From Trinickia acidisoli (GTDB taxonomy: Bacteria; Pseudomonadota; Gammaproteobacteria; Burkholderiales; Burkholderiaceae): a DNA stretch of 64,000 bases. The stretch covers positions 2,604,001 to 2,668,000 of the forward strand of contig NZ_JAFLRG010000001.1 of the NCBI RefSeq assembly GCF_017315725.1, read 5' to 3'. Below are positions 17,450-26,429 of the stretch, in pieces. Position 1 is the first letter of the stretch, and each line of letters begins with the position of its first letter. The translations under genes and the position numbers were made by a program. A model generated the notes under the pieces. The model did not search any database. It was not told the origin of the DNA and saw only the letters and a list, made by a program, of their open reading frames with translations.

Positions 17450-18163
17450 TCAGCGCTCGCCGCCCACTGCAATCCATTCGTCGACGGTATGCGCATCGAG
17501 CATCCCGACCGCGCCGTCGAAGACGATGCGCCCGTGGCCCATCACCGCCGCGCGATCAGCCAAACGATGTGCCATCGTCAACCGCTGCTCGATCAATAGG
17601 ACCGCGCCGCCTTGCTTACATAGGCCCCTCAAGCATTCGGCCACGGATTCGACCGCCTGCGGGGCCAGCCCCTCCGTTGGCTCGTCGACGATGAGCAAAC
17701 GCGGCGCGCCCATCAGCGTGCGTGCCAGCACGAGCATTTGCTGCTCGCCGCCCGAGAGCACGCCCGCAGCGGTCTTGCGTCGCTGGGCCAGCATCGGAAA
17801 GCGCTCGAACGCGTCGGCGAGCGCTCGCATCGCTTGACGCCCCGCTCCTGGCTTGATGCCAAGCCGCAGATTGTCTTCGACCGACAGCATCGGAAAAACC
17901 TCGCGCTGCTCGGCCACGTAGCCGACGCCGCGCCGCGCGATCTCGAACGTGGGCCGCGCCGCCAATTCTTCGCCCGCGAACCGAATCGAGCCCGCGCGAC
18001 GCACGAGACCGACGAGCGCCTTCGCGAACGTCGAGCGTCCGGAACCATTACGTCCGCACAGCAACACGAGTTCGCCCGCATCGATGCGCAAATCCACGCC
18101 GTGCAGCACTTGGGCCTCGCCGTACCAGGCACGGACCGAACGCGCGTCGAGCAACGCCGTCAT
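17450..18163 (-). CDS. livF: Branched-chain amino-acid-type ABC transporter ATP-binding protein
   Basis: A 237-residue LivF-type ATPase of a HAAT-family importer. It has a Walker A-like loop LCGRNGSGRSTFAKAL in which the usual GKS/T reads GRS (Arg in place of the Walker lysine), signature LSGGEQQMLVLARTL, Walker B LLIVDEPTEGLAP and switch histidine replaced by LIEQRLT, as is usual for LivF. The Lys-to-Arg change in Walker A is unusual and could weaken ATP hydrolysis at this site. It overlaps livG by 4 bp and ends the operon. The substrate may be branched-chain amino acids, urea or another amide; no binding protein is linked. Confidence 0.87.
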   Translation of the reverse strand: MTALLDARSVRAWYGEAQVLHGVDLRIDAGELVLLCGRNGSGRSTFAKALVGLVRRAGSIRFAGEELAARPTFEIARRGVGYVAEQREVFPMLSVEDNLRLGIKPGAGRQAMRALADAFERFPMLAQRRKTAAGVLSGGEQQMLVLARTLMGAPRLLIVDEPTEGLAPQAVESVAECLRGLCKQGGAVLLIEQRLTMAHRLADRAAVMGHGRIVFDGAVGMLDAHTVDEWIAVGGER

Positions 18164-18945
18164 CGAGCCTCCCCCTCCGGCGGCGCGCCGAGATAGGCTT
18201 CGCGTACGCGCTCGTCGGCGCGGATCTGCGCCGGCGTCCCGGTCGCGATGATGCGACCTTGCACGAGCACCGAAACGCGATCGGCAAGCGCGAATACGGC
18301 ATCCATGTCGTGCTCGATCACGAGCAGCGTCTTGCCGCCGCTCATGCTGCGCAGCCGCTCGATCGTGCGCGCCGCCTCGTCGCGGTTCATGCCGGCCGTA
18401 GGTTCGTCGAGCAACAGCGTGCGCGCGCCGCTTGCCAGTGCGATACCCAGATCGAGCCTACGCTGTGCGCCGTATTCGAGCGCACCCGCCGGCATCTGCG
18501 CCGCGTGCTCGAGCTCGAGCTCGACGAGCATGCCCCACGCACGCTCGTCGATCTCGTGCGAGCGCCGCCACCAGCGCGTCCATTTCAGCGCTCGAGCGCT
18601 ATCATGCGCGGCGCCGACGCCGCACCACACGGCACAACGCAGATTCTCGAGCACGGTCAACCGCGCGAATACACACGTCGTCTGAAAGCTGCGGCCGAGC
18701 CCCGAGCGCGCCAGGACATGGGGGCTGCGCCCAGTCACGTCGACGCCGTCGAGCCATACCGTTCCCGCATCGGGCTGCAACATCCCGCCGATTACGTTGA
18801 ACAACGTCGACTTCCCGGCACCGTTGGGCCCGATCAATGCGTGGCGCTCGCCCTTTGCAACCGATAGATCGACGCCGTTCAGCACGCGCGTCGCACGAAA
18901 CCCCCGCGCAATGCCTTCGAGCCGGAGCGCATAGCGCACCGTCAT
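18160..18945 (-). CDS. livG: Branched-chain amino-acid-type ABC transporter ATP-binding protein
   Basis: A 261-residue LivG-type ATPase. The ATG at 18945 has GGGAGG seven bases upstream and overlaps the livM stop (ATGA). Walker A is canonical ([17 protein letters not shown]). The signature region reads LEYGAQRRLDLGIAL, the usual LivG variant of LSGGQ. Walker B is TLLLDEPTAGMN, and the switch histidine is in LLVIEHDMDAVFALADRV. A basic, tryptophan-rich insert (ALKWTRWWRRSHEIDER) sits in the helical domain. It works with LivF on the LivHM membrane pair. Confidence 0.9.
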   Translation of the reverse strand: MTVRYALRLEGIARGFRATRVLNGVDLSVAKGERHALIGPNGAGKSTLFNVIGGMLQPDAGTVWLDGVDVTGRSPHVLARSGLGRSFQTTCVFARLTVLENLRCAVWCGVGAAHDSARALKWTRWWRRSHEIDERAWGMLVELELEHAAQMPAGALEYGAQRRLDLGIALASGARTLLLDEPTAGMNRDEAARTIERLRSMSGGKTLLVIEHDMDAVFALADRVSVLVQGRIIATGTPAQIRADERVREAYLGAPPEGEAR

Positions 18946-20228
18946 GATCGCGCCTCCCGGCGTGCCGTCACGCGCAGACAGGCGCGCATCGCATAGCACG
19001 CCACGGCGCCGCTTAGAACGAGCATGGCGAGCGTCGACCAAGTCGCCGACGAGCCGAGATCGAACCCGAACGATCCGATGCGCCAGACCCCGCCCGCATC
19101 GGCGGCGAACCGGCGCGCGTAGAGCGATTCGACGCCGATGACGAGCGCGGCGAACCACGCCGCACCGGCGACGGCACCGAGCGCATAAACGAGCGGAAGC
19201 CGCCGCGCGCCATATCGTTCGACGCGCGAACGATGCTCGGACCACGATCCCGCGATGCCTTCGGGAAAGCGTAAGACGACGCCGACGAACAACAAGCCCA
19301 AATACACCGGCCACGCCCGCGTAACGCTGGCCAGCGCGACGCTGAGGCCCGTCAGCACGAACGCCCCGACCACCGGCCCGAAAAACGTCGACGAGCCGCC
19401 GATCACGGTCGCGATCAGCACGGCGCCCGAGTGCGCCATCGACACGCTTTCGGGCGACGCGAGCTCGACGTCGATCAACGTCAACGTGCCTGCCACTCCC
19501 GCAAAGAAGGCGGCGAAGACATACATCGCATGGCGAACGCGTCGAGGATCGACGCCGAGCGCCGCCACGCGCGTGGCGTTGTCGCGCACGGCGTTGGCCA
19601 TCCGCGCGAGCGGCGTGCGCGTCACTGCGAATATCGCGACGACCGACAGCGCCGTCCAGCAAGCGATGACCGCATAGGCTTGGCGATCCGCACCGAACGT
19701 CAGGCTACCCCACGCCGGGCCGCTGCCGCGATCGATCGCCACGCCGGCCGCCCCGCCGAACCCTTCGGGCAGCGTCCACGCGGCGGCGGCGACGAGTTCG
19801 CCGATGCCGAGCGTAATCATGGCGAACGCCGTACCGGCACGCCGCGTGGCGATCGAACCGAACAGCGCGCCGAACGCCGCGCCGCCCGCGCCCCCCACGA
19901 GCGGCAGCCATGGCAGCGCAATTGCGCCGTGATTGAACAGATGCGCCGCGACGAACGCCCCTAGCCCCGCATAGGCTGCGTGACCGAACGAAAGCAGCCC
20001 CGTTTCCCCGAGCAGCAGGTTGTACGAGAGCGCGAACACGATCATGGCGGACGCTTGCGCGAGATAGGCGAACAGCGAAGCCTCGCGCACGACGAACAGC
20101 GGCCCCGCGAGCAACGCGGCCAAGACGATCCACGGTATGCCGCGGGCGATCGAGCGGGCGTGCGGTGCGCGCGTTTCGCGTCGATCGCGTGCAGGCTCGG
20201 GCACGGACTCCGGCATAGACTCACGCAT
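18942..20228 (-). CDS. livM: Branched-chain amino-acid-type ABC transporter permease
   Basis: A 428-residue inner-membrane permease of the LivM type. A hydrophilic N-terminal tail of about 30 residues is followed by around ten membrane segments. The conserved LivM stretch SYNLLLGETGLLSFGHAAYAGLGAF lies near residue 70, and the coupling region IGGSSTFFGPVVGAFV is present. The C-terminal part has two further hydrophobic segments beyond the usual end (about residues 340-420), making it about 80 residues longer than typical LivM. It overlaps livH by 8 bp and livG by 4 bp. Confidence 0.88.
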   Translation of the reverse strand: MRESMPESVPEPARDRRETRAPHARSIARGIPWIVLAALLAGPLFVVREASLFAYLAQASAMIVFALSYNLLLGETGLLSFGHAAYAGLGAFVAAHLFNHGAIALPWLPLVGGAGGAAFGALFGSIATRRAGTAFAMITLGIGELVAAAAWTLPEGFGGAAGVAIDRGSGPAWGSLTFGADRQAYAVIACWTALSVVAIFAVTRTPLARMANAVRDNATRVAALGVDPRRVRHAMYVFAAFFAGVAGTLTLIDVELASPESVSMAHSGAVLIATVIGGSSTFFGPVVGAFVLTGLSVALASVTRAWPVYLGLLFVGVVLRFPEGIAGSWSEHRSRVERYGARRLPLVYALGAVAGAAWFAALVIGVESLYARRFAADAGGVWRIGSFGFDLGSSATWSTLAMLVLSGAVACYAMRACLRVTARREARS

Positions 20229-21159
20229 CGTCTTCTCGTCTTCCGAAAAGCCCCCGTGGACGGCAGGCCAACATCGCGACGAGCAGAACGTACGGCAAGA
20301 GCGGTGCGACCTGCGAGAGCGCGAGCGCGTCCCAGACCGCCGGTAGCCGCACCCCGGCCATCCGCGCGAACGTGCCGAGCGACGCCGTGCTGCCCACGGC
20401 CCATGTCTGCATGCACCCGATGAGCAGCGAAGCGACGAACGCCCCGCCGAGCGATCCGAGCCCGCCGACGATGACGACGACGAACACGATCGAGCCGACA
20501 GCCTCGGCCATGCCGGGCTCGACGACGGCGAGCGGCGCGCCGATCACGCCGGCCAGCGCCGCGAGCGCCGTGCCGATCGCGAAGACGAGCGTGCCGATAC
20601 GCGCGACGTCGTGGCCGAGCGCTTCGACGGCGCGCGCATGCGTCAATGCCGCGCGCAGCACGAGGCCGGTGCGCGACATGCGCAGCAGGGCGTACAACGC
20701 CGCGAGCGTGGCGACCGATACGACCATCATGAATGCGCGATAGCGCGAAAAGGTGACGTCGCCGAGCGCGATCAATGGCCCGTCGAGCGCGGACGGCAAC
20801 GCCAGCGACACGCTGCCGAGCCCCCAGACGAGCTTGACGAGTTCCGCGAGCAGATAGGCCAAGCCGAACGTCAGCAAGAGCTCGTGCAGTGGGCCGTTCG
20901 CCCGAGCGCGCCGCAGCAGCGTGCGCTCGACCGCGGCGCCCGCGATGCCGACGGCGAGCGGCGCCATGACGAGCGCCGATCCGAACCCTTCGTGCGCAGC
21001 GATGCTGTAGCCGAGATAGGCCCCGAGCATGTAGAAGCTCGCATGCGCGAAGTTCAGCACGCCGAGCATGCTGAAGATCAGCGTGAGCCCTGCCGACAGC
21101 ATGAATAGCAGCAGCCCGTAGCTGATGCCGTTCAGCGTCGCGACGGCGAATGCCTGCAC
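20221..21159 (-). CDS. livH: Branched-chain amino-acid-type ABC transporter permease
   Basis: A 312-residue LivH-type permease. The start is set to GTG at 21159 (VQAFAVATLNGISYGLLLFM): GAGGAG lies ten bases upstream inside the thioesterase end, and the frame further upstream encodes only arginine/serine-rich sequence antisense-like to that gene. Conserved family blocks are SAGLTLIFSMLGVLNFAHASFYMLGAY near the N terminus and IVGGLGSLGGAFVASLLIG in the C-terminal part. The near-contact with the thioesterase (stop at 21161) indicates one transcript. Confidence 0.87.
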   Translation of the reverse strand: MQAFAVATLNGISYGLLLFMLSAGLTLIFSMLGVLNFAHASFYMLGAYLGYSIAAHEGFGSALVMAPLAVGIAGAAVERTLLRRARANGPLHELLLTFGLAYLLAELVKLVWGLGSVSLALPSALDGPLIALGDVTFSRYRAFMMVVSVATLAALYALLRMSRTGLVLRAALTHARAVEALGHDVARIGTLVFAIGTALAALAGVIGAPLAVVEPGMAEAVGSIVFVVVIVGGLGSLGGAFVASLLIGCMQTWAVGSTASLGTFARMAGVRLPAVWDALALSQVAPLLPYVLLVAMLACRPRGLFGRREDDA

Positions 21160-21160
21160 C

Positions 21161-21616
21161 TTAAGCGCGCTCCTCGCTCGCCGCGGCAATGAGCGGCACG
21201 AGCGCGGCGCGCAGCGGCTCGGGCAGCGCGACGGGGCGACGCGTCGCCCGATCGACGTAGACGTGCACGAAATGCCCCTGCGCGGCAGCTTGCCGCTCGC
21301 CTTCCTTGAACAAGCCGACTTCGTAGCGCACGCTCGACCCGCCGATGCGCGCCACGCGCAGCCCCGCATCGACGCGCTCCGGAAAAACGAGCGGCGCAAA
21401 ATAGTTGCACTGCGTCTCGACGACGAGGCCGATCGTCGTGCCGTGCTCGACGTCAAGTACGTCAGAGCGAATCAGGTACTCGTTGACGACCGTATCGAAG
21501 TAGCTGTAGTAGACGACGTTGTTGACGTGCCCGTAAACGTCGTTGTCCATCCAGCGCGTCGTGATCGGCAAGAAATGGCGGTAATCGTCGCGCAAGGCGG
21601 GAGTCGGTTTGCTCAT
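21161..21616 (-). CDS. Acyl-CoA thioesterase, hot-dog fold (YbgC/4HBT type)
   Basis: A 151-residue cytoplasmic protein of the 4-hydroxybenzoyl-CoA thioesterase family. The catalytic loop TRWMDNDVYGHVNNVVYYSYFDTV contains the conserved Asp/Gly-His-Val-Asn-Asn pattern (about residues 20-40), and VVETQCNYFAPLVFPE follows. The start at 21616 (MSKPTPALRDDYRH) fits the family length; frame upstream overlaps the Nudix gene. It lies 14 bp after that gene and two bases before livH. The substrate is unknown. Its place in the liv operon hints at a CoA ester formed from the imported compound, but this is speculative. Confidence 0.87.
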   Translation of the reverse strand: MSKPTPALRDDYRHFLPITTRWMDNDVYGHVNNVVYYSYFDTVVNEYLIRSDVLDVEHGTTIGLVVETQCNYFAPLVFPERVDAGLRVARIGGSSVRYEVGLFKEGERQAAAQGHFVHVYVDRATRRPVALPEPLRAALVPLIAAASEERA

Positions 21617-21630
21617 GGTGCGGATAAGCC

Positions 21631-22161
21631 CTACTGCCCCGCGCGCTCGACGAACTCGAACGGCAAGCCGCGGCGGCGCATCCAATCGCCGAGCGCGGGT
21701 CCCGTGCCGGCTCGCCACGGACGCAGCTTGGCCGGCTCGACGAGCCGATATTCGAGCAACTCCGGCGATAGCGCAACGGTGCCTTCGGCCTTCACGTGGT
21801 AGGCGATGATGAGTTCGTTCTTGCGAATGAACTCGTACACGCCGACGAGTTCGGTCTCGCGCACGTGCAGCGACGTTTCCTCGAGCACCTCGCGCGCAAT
21901 CCCTTGCTCAGGCGTCTCGCCTTGCTCGAGAAAACCCGTGATCAGCGCGAACGTCCCCTCGGGCCACGCCGCGTTGCGCGCGAGCAGGATTTTGCCCTCG
22001 TACTCGACGATGGCCGCAACGACGGGCAGCGGATTGTTCCAATGGACGTAGCCGCAGACGTCGTCGGGGCAAAGGTGGCGCATGCGGCCGCCGTCCGCGG
22101 CGGAATCGGCCCGCTCGACGAGCGCGCTCGCGCAGCGCGGACAGAATCGATAGTCGCTCAT
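21631..22161 (-). CDS. Nudix hydrolase with N-terminal zinc ribbon
   Basis: A 176-residue Nudix pyrophosphohydrolase. Four cysteines in CPRCASAL and CPDDVC at the N terminus form a zinc ribbon like that of NADH pyrophosphatases. The Nudix box runs from GFLEQGETPEQG to REVLEET at about residues 70-90, with all consensus positions kept. The protein is shorter than NudC, closer to the small zinc-ribbon Nudix group; substrates could be NADH or other dinucleotides. It is the first gene of the minus-strand run with the thioesterase and liv genes. Confidence 0.87.
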   Translation of the reverse strand: MSDYRFCPRCASALVERADSAADGGRMRHLCPDDVCGYVHWNNPLPVVAAIVEYEGKILLARNAAWPEGTFALITGFLEQGETPEQGIAREVLEETSLHVRETELVGVYEFIRKNELIIAYHVKAEGTVALSPELLEYRLVEPAKLRPWRAGTGPALGDWMRRRGLPFEFVERAGQ

Positions 22162-22292
22162 AGGTCGTGGAGGATGCAGACAAGCGGCGCCGGATGGCGC
22201 GAAACGCGCCCATTCTAGCGGCTTTGCCTCTGCCCGAGCGATCACCCGCGCAGCATGAGCGATAGCGCTTGCCGCAGTGCTTATCGCAGCAT

Positions 22293-23579
22293 CTAGCGCG
22301 ACTTGCTCGCCAGCACGACGAGCCCCGCCGCGCCGGCCATCAGCACGAGCGCCGCCAGCCAGAGCGATGGCGCAAACGAGCCGACACGCGCGGCGATCGG
22401 CGCGGCCACGAGCGGCCCCACGATCTGGCCGACGCCATAGGCGGCCGTTGCATAGCCCATCAGCCCGGCTGCATGCTCGCCCCGCAACCGCCTTGCCTCG
22501 CGCATTGCGAACAGCGTGATCGCCGTGAACGGCAGGCCGATCAGCACGCTGCCGATCGCGAAGCCCGCGGCCGTCGGAAATACGATCCCGAGTGCGATTC
22601 CGACGGCCTGCACGACATAACACGCCGCGAGCAGCAGCCGGTTGTCCCACCGCGCCGGCAAACGCGCGGCGAACAGCGAGCCGGGGATCAAGGCCGCGCC
22701 GAACATCGGCCAGAACAGATCGGGCCAGTTCGATCCCGGCAGCGCATGGCGGGCGATGACGGGTAAGAACGTGGCGGTGATGATGTAGCCGAAGCCGGGC
22801 ATGCCGTAGAGCACCACGAGCCAGATCCCCTGCCTGCGCCGCTCGGCCTCGCTCAGCGACGAAACGCCCCCCGCATCGGCATGCGGCCGAATGCTCGATG
22901 CGGGAGCCACCCGCGCGGCAGCAGATGGATTCACCGCCGGCGCCGCCCGCCCGGATCGCCACGACCGCCAAGCTTGCCCCGTCGACGGCGCAAACGTGCG
23001 CCACACGCAAGCCGTCGACACCACGCACAAAACGCCGAACAAGACCCAGCCGAACGGCGCCCCTTGGTGCGCCGCCGCCCCGGCCATGAGCCCCGTCGCG
23101 ACGATGCCGATGCCGGGCCCCGTATAAATCACGCCGCCCCACGCCGGCGCGCCGAGCCGAGCCAGCCGCGCGAGCCCCCACTGAGAGGCGAACACGAAGG
23201 TCCAGGCGCTGACGACGCCGGCCACGAACCGGACGGCGATCCAAATCGGAAGGCTGTGCGTCACGCCCATCGCAAGCGTAAGCACCGCGGTCGTCGCCAG
23301 CCCCACACGCACCATCCGCGCATGCTCGATGGGCAGGAGCGCGCAGGTCAGCGCACCGATGAAATAGCCCGCGTAGTTGGCCGACGCGAGCAACCCGCCG
23401 GAGCGCAGATCGAGCGCACCGGCATGCAGCATCAGCGGCAACAACGGGGTGAACGCGAAACGTCCGACACCGAGCGCAACGGCGAGCGCAACCATACACG
23501 CGAGCGCAACGTGCCCGGCGCCTGCGGCGTCCCCGCCGCGACGCAACGCGGTATCGCCTATCGAATCGGAGTGCTCCAT
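22293..23579 (-). CDS. YbfB/YjiJ-family MFS transporter
   Basis: A 428-residue inner-membrane carrier with about twelve hydrophobic segments. The opening region ALAVALGVGRFAFTPLLPLML is diagnostic for the YbfB/YjiJ branch of the major facilitator superfamily. A long central cytoplasmic loop (about residues 195-235, Ala/Ser/Arg rich) separates the two halves. The start at 23579 follows GAGGA at five bases. It is divergent from a LysR regulator, a common arrangement in which the regulator controls the exporter. The substrate is unknown. Confidence 0.85.
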   Translation of the reverse strand: MEHSDSIGDTALRRGGDAAGAGHVALACMVALAVALGVGRFAFTPLLPLMLHAGALDLRSGGLLASANYAGYFIGALTCALLPIEHARMVRVGLATTAVLTLAMGVTHSLPIWIAVRFVAGVVSAWTFVFASQWGLARLARLGAPAWGGVIYTGPGIGIVATGLMAGAAAHQGAPFGWVLFGVLCVVSTACVWRTFAPSTGQAWRSWRSGRAAPAVNPSAAARVAPASSIRPHADAGGVSSLSEAERRRQGIWLVVLYGMPGFGYIITATFLPVIARHALPGSNWPDLFWPMFGAALIPGSLFAARLPARWDNRLLLAACYVVQAVGIALGIVFPTAAGFAIGSVLIGLPFTAITLFAMREARRLRGEHAAGLMGYATAAYGVGQIVGPLVAAPIAARVGSFAPSLWLAALVLMAGAAGLVVLASKSR

Positions 23580-23722
23580 CGAAATCCTCGCAAGCGCCAA
23601 TGAGACGAGCCTACGCAATGCCGCAACCGACAGCGCCTACGCCTCTACCCACACATACTAGCTCGCAGCATCAATCTAGAAAAATGATTAATATTGATGG
23701 AATCCATCCTCTGGAGAGAATC

Positions 23723-24685
23723 ATGGATCTAGCTGCACTGACGATTTTCCGCGCCGTGGTGCGGGAGAACGGCGTGACGCGCGCCGCCGCGAAGCTCAAC
23801 CGCGTTCAGTCGAACGTCACGATGCGCATCAAGCAGCTCGAGCAGCAGTTGGGCACCGAGCTGTTCGTCCGCGATGGGCGCCGGCTCGTGCTGACGCCGG
23901 CCGGGCGGACGCTGCTGCCGTACGCGGAGCGGCTGCTGGCGCTGGCCGACGAGGCTCGCCACGCGCTACGCGAAGATCGGCCGCGCGGCCGGCTCGCGCT
24001 CGGCGCGATGGAAAGCGCGGCGGCCAGCCGCTTGCCGCGTGTGCTCGCCGCCTACCATCAGCGCTGGCCCGAGGTCGAACTCGAACTCGTCACGGGCACG
24101 ACGGGCTGCCTGATCGAGCGCGTGCGCGAATTCGAAATCGACGCGGCGCTCGTCGCCACGCCGCCGGATGCATCGGTACTGACGAACGAATTCGAATCGG
24201 TGGCGATCTTCGACGAGGAATTGGTGATGGTAACGCCGCGCGGCCACCGCGCCATTCTTGCCGCGAACGACGTTGCCCTGTCGACGCTGATCGCGTTCGA
24301 GCGTGGCTGCGCTTATCGGAGCTATGTCGAGCGCTGGTACGCCGAGCACGGCATCCGGCCGGTGCGCGTGCTCGAACTCGGTTCGTACCACGCCATCATC
24401 GCCTGCGTGGCGGCGGGCGCGGGCGTGGCCGTCGCGCCGCGCTCCGTGCTCGACATGCTGCCGGGCGGCGCGCAGGAAGTCGCCGTTCATCCGCTCGGGC
24501 CGCTCGGCGCCGTTCCGACGCTGCTGATCTGGCGTCGCGGACACGACTCGGCCGCGCTCCATGCGTTGCGTGAAGCGCTACTGGCCGAAGTGGGCGGAAC
24601 GAGCGCACCCGTCGAACCGAACGGGCGCACGGCTACGCCGGACGGCGACGGCGAACGTCAATCCACCTCCATCGCCGCCGGTTGA
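23723..24685 (+). CDS. LysR-family transcriptional regulator
   Basis: A 320-residue regulator. The N-terminal winged helix-turn-helix (residues 1-62) shows MDLAALTIFRAVVRENGVTRAA and VQSNVTMRIKQLEQQLG. The C-terminal effector domain starts near residue 90 (LALGAMESAAASRLPRVLAAYH). The start at 23723 has GGAGAG four bases upstream; earlier in-frame starts lack a site. The AT-rich interval 23675-23700, containing ATTAAT, is the likely binding region for this and the divergent MFS gene. It resembles LysR regulators of YbfB-type transporters. The effector is unknown. Confidence 0.88.
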   Translation: MDLAALTIFRAVVRENGVTRAAAKLNRVQSNVTMRIKQLEQQLGTELFVRDGRRLVLTPAGRTLLPYAERLLALADEARHALREDRPRGRLALGAMESAAASRLPRVLAAYHQRWPEVELELVTGTTGCLIERVREFEIDAALVATPPDASVLTNEFESVAIFDEELVMVTPRGHRAILAANDVALSTLIAFERGCAYRSYVERWYAEHGIRPVRVLELGSYHAIIACVAAGAGVAVAPRSVLDMLPGGAQEVAVHPLGPLGAVPTLLIWRRGHDSAALHALREALLAEVGGTSAPVEPNGRTATPDGDGERQSTSIAAG

Positions 24686-24691
24686 TTCAAT

Positions 24692-25057
24692 TCAGCCCGC
24701 AAGCTTCCTGAAGGTGTCGAGCACCGCCTCGCCCTTGAAAGGCTTGACGATCCAGCCCTTGACACCTGCCGCCTTGCCGCGCTCTTTCATGGCGGGGCTG
24801 CTTTCGGTCGTCAGCATGATGATGTTGACCGCGCCGTTCGCGAGTTCGCCGCGAATCTTCTCGGCCATCGTCAAGCCGTCCATGTTGGGCATGTTCACGT
24901 CGCTGATCACGAGCCGCACGCCGGGGTTCGTCTTCACTTTGGCGAGCCCATCCTTGCCGTCCACGGCCGTATCGACGTCGAGACCATTCTTGCGGAGAAA
25001 CCCGGCCACTTCATCGCGCACGGTGCTCGAATCGTCCACCACCAGAATCTTTGCCAT
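24692..25057 (-). CDS. CheY-type single-domain response regulator
   Basis: A 121-residue receiver domain without an output domain. All functional positions are present: acidic pair D8/D9 (VVDDS), phosphoacceptor D53 (ISDVNMPNMDG), Thr in MLTTES and Lys in VKPFKGE. It is the last gene of a four-gene chemosensory-like operon, 28 bp after the CheX-like gene, and the likely target of the CheA-like kinase encoded there. The output could be a flagellar motor, pilus motor or a protein partner; no motility gene is nearby. Confidence 0.9.
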   Translation of the reverse strand: MAKILVVDDSSTVRDEVAGFLRKNGLDVDTAVDGKDGLAKVKTNPGVRLVISDVNMPNMDGLTMAEKIRGELANGAVNIIMLTTESSPAMKERGKAAGVKGWIVKPFKGEAVLDTFRKLAG

Positions 25058-25085
25058 ATCTCATCTCTCGCGTTGATGTCGTAAG

Positions 25086-25628
25086 TCAAAACAGCTCGAG
25101 CTCGCCGGCGCTCTCGTGTACGTCGGCCACTTGAGCGACGAAATCGAGCGGCGCGCTCGCGCACACGCACAACGTCGCGCGTAGCCGCACGGCATGCTCG
25201 ATCGTAACGTCGTAGGCCGCGACGTAGCCCGGCGCGAGCTCATCGAGATAGCCCATGCAGTCGCTCGACAGCGCATAAGGCGTCGACATGCCGAGGTCTC
25301 GGAAATGCTCGATGAGCTGCTGATTGATGGCGCCGCAGCAGAGGTTGCCCACTTCCATCGCCGCGTCACGCAGCGTACGGTCCGCTCCCGGGCCCACGTA
25401 GTAGTCGCGCGTGGCCTCGTCGTCGGCGAACTGCAGCAAGAGCACGATGCGAAACGCGATCGATGCGATCGTCAGCACGAGCATCTCGGCGCGCGGCCCT
25501 CGCTCGGTGTCGCTGTGCGTCGCCGCGCGAACGATGTCGCACGCGTGCGTCGGCTCGGCAGTCAAACGTGTGCGCGCGGCTTGAAAGAAAATGCGCTCGA
25601 GGCTGTCCTTAGCGGCTTGGCTGATCAC
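25086..25628 (-). CDS. CheX-like chemotaxis phosphatase-family protein
   Basis: A 180-residue protein. The start is GTG at 25628, overlapping the preceding gene by 4 bp (GTGA). The overall pattern resembles the CheC/CheX/FliY phosphatase family: a hydrophobic strand [18 protein letters not shown], then [22 protein letters not shown], which matches the conserved ExxN helix with catalytic Glu and Asn (E..N in [12 protein letters not shown]). In that family the helix removes phosphate from CheY. Its gene sits directly before the CheY gene, which supports the role. The assignment rests on the one motif and context. Confidence 0.65.
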   Translation of the reverse strand: MISQAAKDSLERIFFQAARTRLTAEPTHACDIVRAATHSDTERGPRAEMLVLTIASIAFRIVLLLQFADDEATRDYYVGPGADRTLRDAAMEVGNLCCGAINQQLIEHFRDLGMSTPYALSSDCMGYLDELAPGYVAAYDVTIEHAVRLRATLCVCASAPLDFVAQVADVHESAGELELF

Positions 25629-26368
25629 GTCGGATTCCGTTCGAGCTTCGTTTGGAATTGGTGGACGAGCGCCTCGACGCCGCCGAGCGCCGCGGTGATC
25701 ATCTTGCCGCCGGCTTGAATGTCCTGGAATGTTGCCGTCGTGACGAGATCGTTGCGATCGAGACTGTCGCGATAGCTCTTCGAGAGCTCCTGCGAGCGCG
25801 TCGCGAGCGCACGCACTTCGCCCGCCACGATCGAGAAGCCGCGGCCCGCGGCACCGGCGCGCGCCGCCTCGATCGACGCGTTGAGCGACACCATCAGCAC
25901 GTGATTGACGATATGCGCGAGCTCGTGGTTCTTGCGGTGCATGTCCTGGTTCTGCGCCATCAGCGAGATCATCTGCTCGTGCCAACGCTCGAACGTCGCC
26001 GAAAACTGCTTGAGCCGCGCGGCCTCGCCCTCGATTTTCTTTGCATGCGCAAGCAGATCGTCGTGGTGCGCCAATGCCGCGCCGAGCGCAGTGCGGGCCT
26101 CGCCGAGGTCGCCCGATTCGTGCCCGAGCGCATCCGTCAGCCGTTCGATCTCGGCCGACAGTTCGCTCACGCGCGCCTCGTGCGTCGCGACAACCGCGAC
26201 ACGATGCGCCATTTCTTCATCGTGCGCATCGGTCAAACGCGCAAGCGCGTCGTCGTACCGCCGCGCCGCTCGCACGCTCGCGCGTTTGTGTGCGGCCCAT
26301 GCGGCACACGCCGCGAGTGCCGCGACGGCCGTCGCCGCCGCAGCCACCATCCCATTCGTTAGAACCAC
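25625..26368 (-). CDS. Short MCP-like signalling protein
   Basis: A 247-residue protein. One N-terminal membrane segment ([20 protein letters not shown]) is followed by a long coiled coil (about residues 40-130) and the tip of a methyl-accepting chemotaxis domain, with the hairpin signature [29 protein letters not shown]. It has no periplasmic sensor domain and no HAMP domain, and the signalling hairpin is shortened after the tip. It probably forms part of a receptor/kinase complex with the CheA-like protein encoded upstream rather than sensing by itself. Membrane anchorage is a prediction from hydrophobicity. Confidence 0.8.
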   Translation of the reverse strand: MVLTNGMVAAAATAVAALAACAAWAAHKRASVRAARRYDDALARLTDAHDEEMAHRVAVVATHEARVSELSAEIERLTDALGHESGDLGEARTALGAALAHHDDLLAHAKKIEGEAARLKQFSATFERWHEQMISLMAQNQDMHRKNHELAHIVNHVLMVSLNASIEAARAGAAGRGFSIVAGEVRALATRSQELSKSYRDSLDRNDLVTTATFQDIQAGGKMITAALGGVEALVHQFQTKLERNPT

Positions 26369-26429
26369 AGCTTTCCCCGACTCGACCCGCTATATCTACT
26401 CGATCCCATTGCCCATGCCTGCACGCCGC

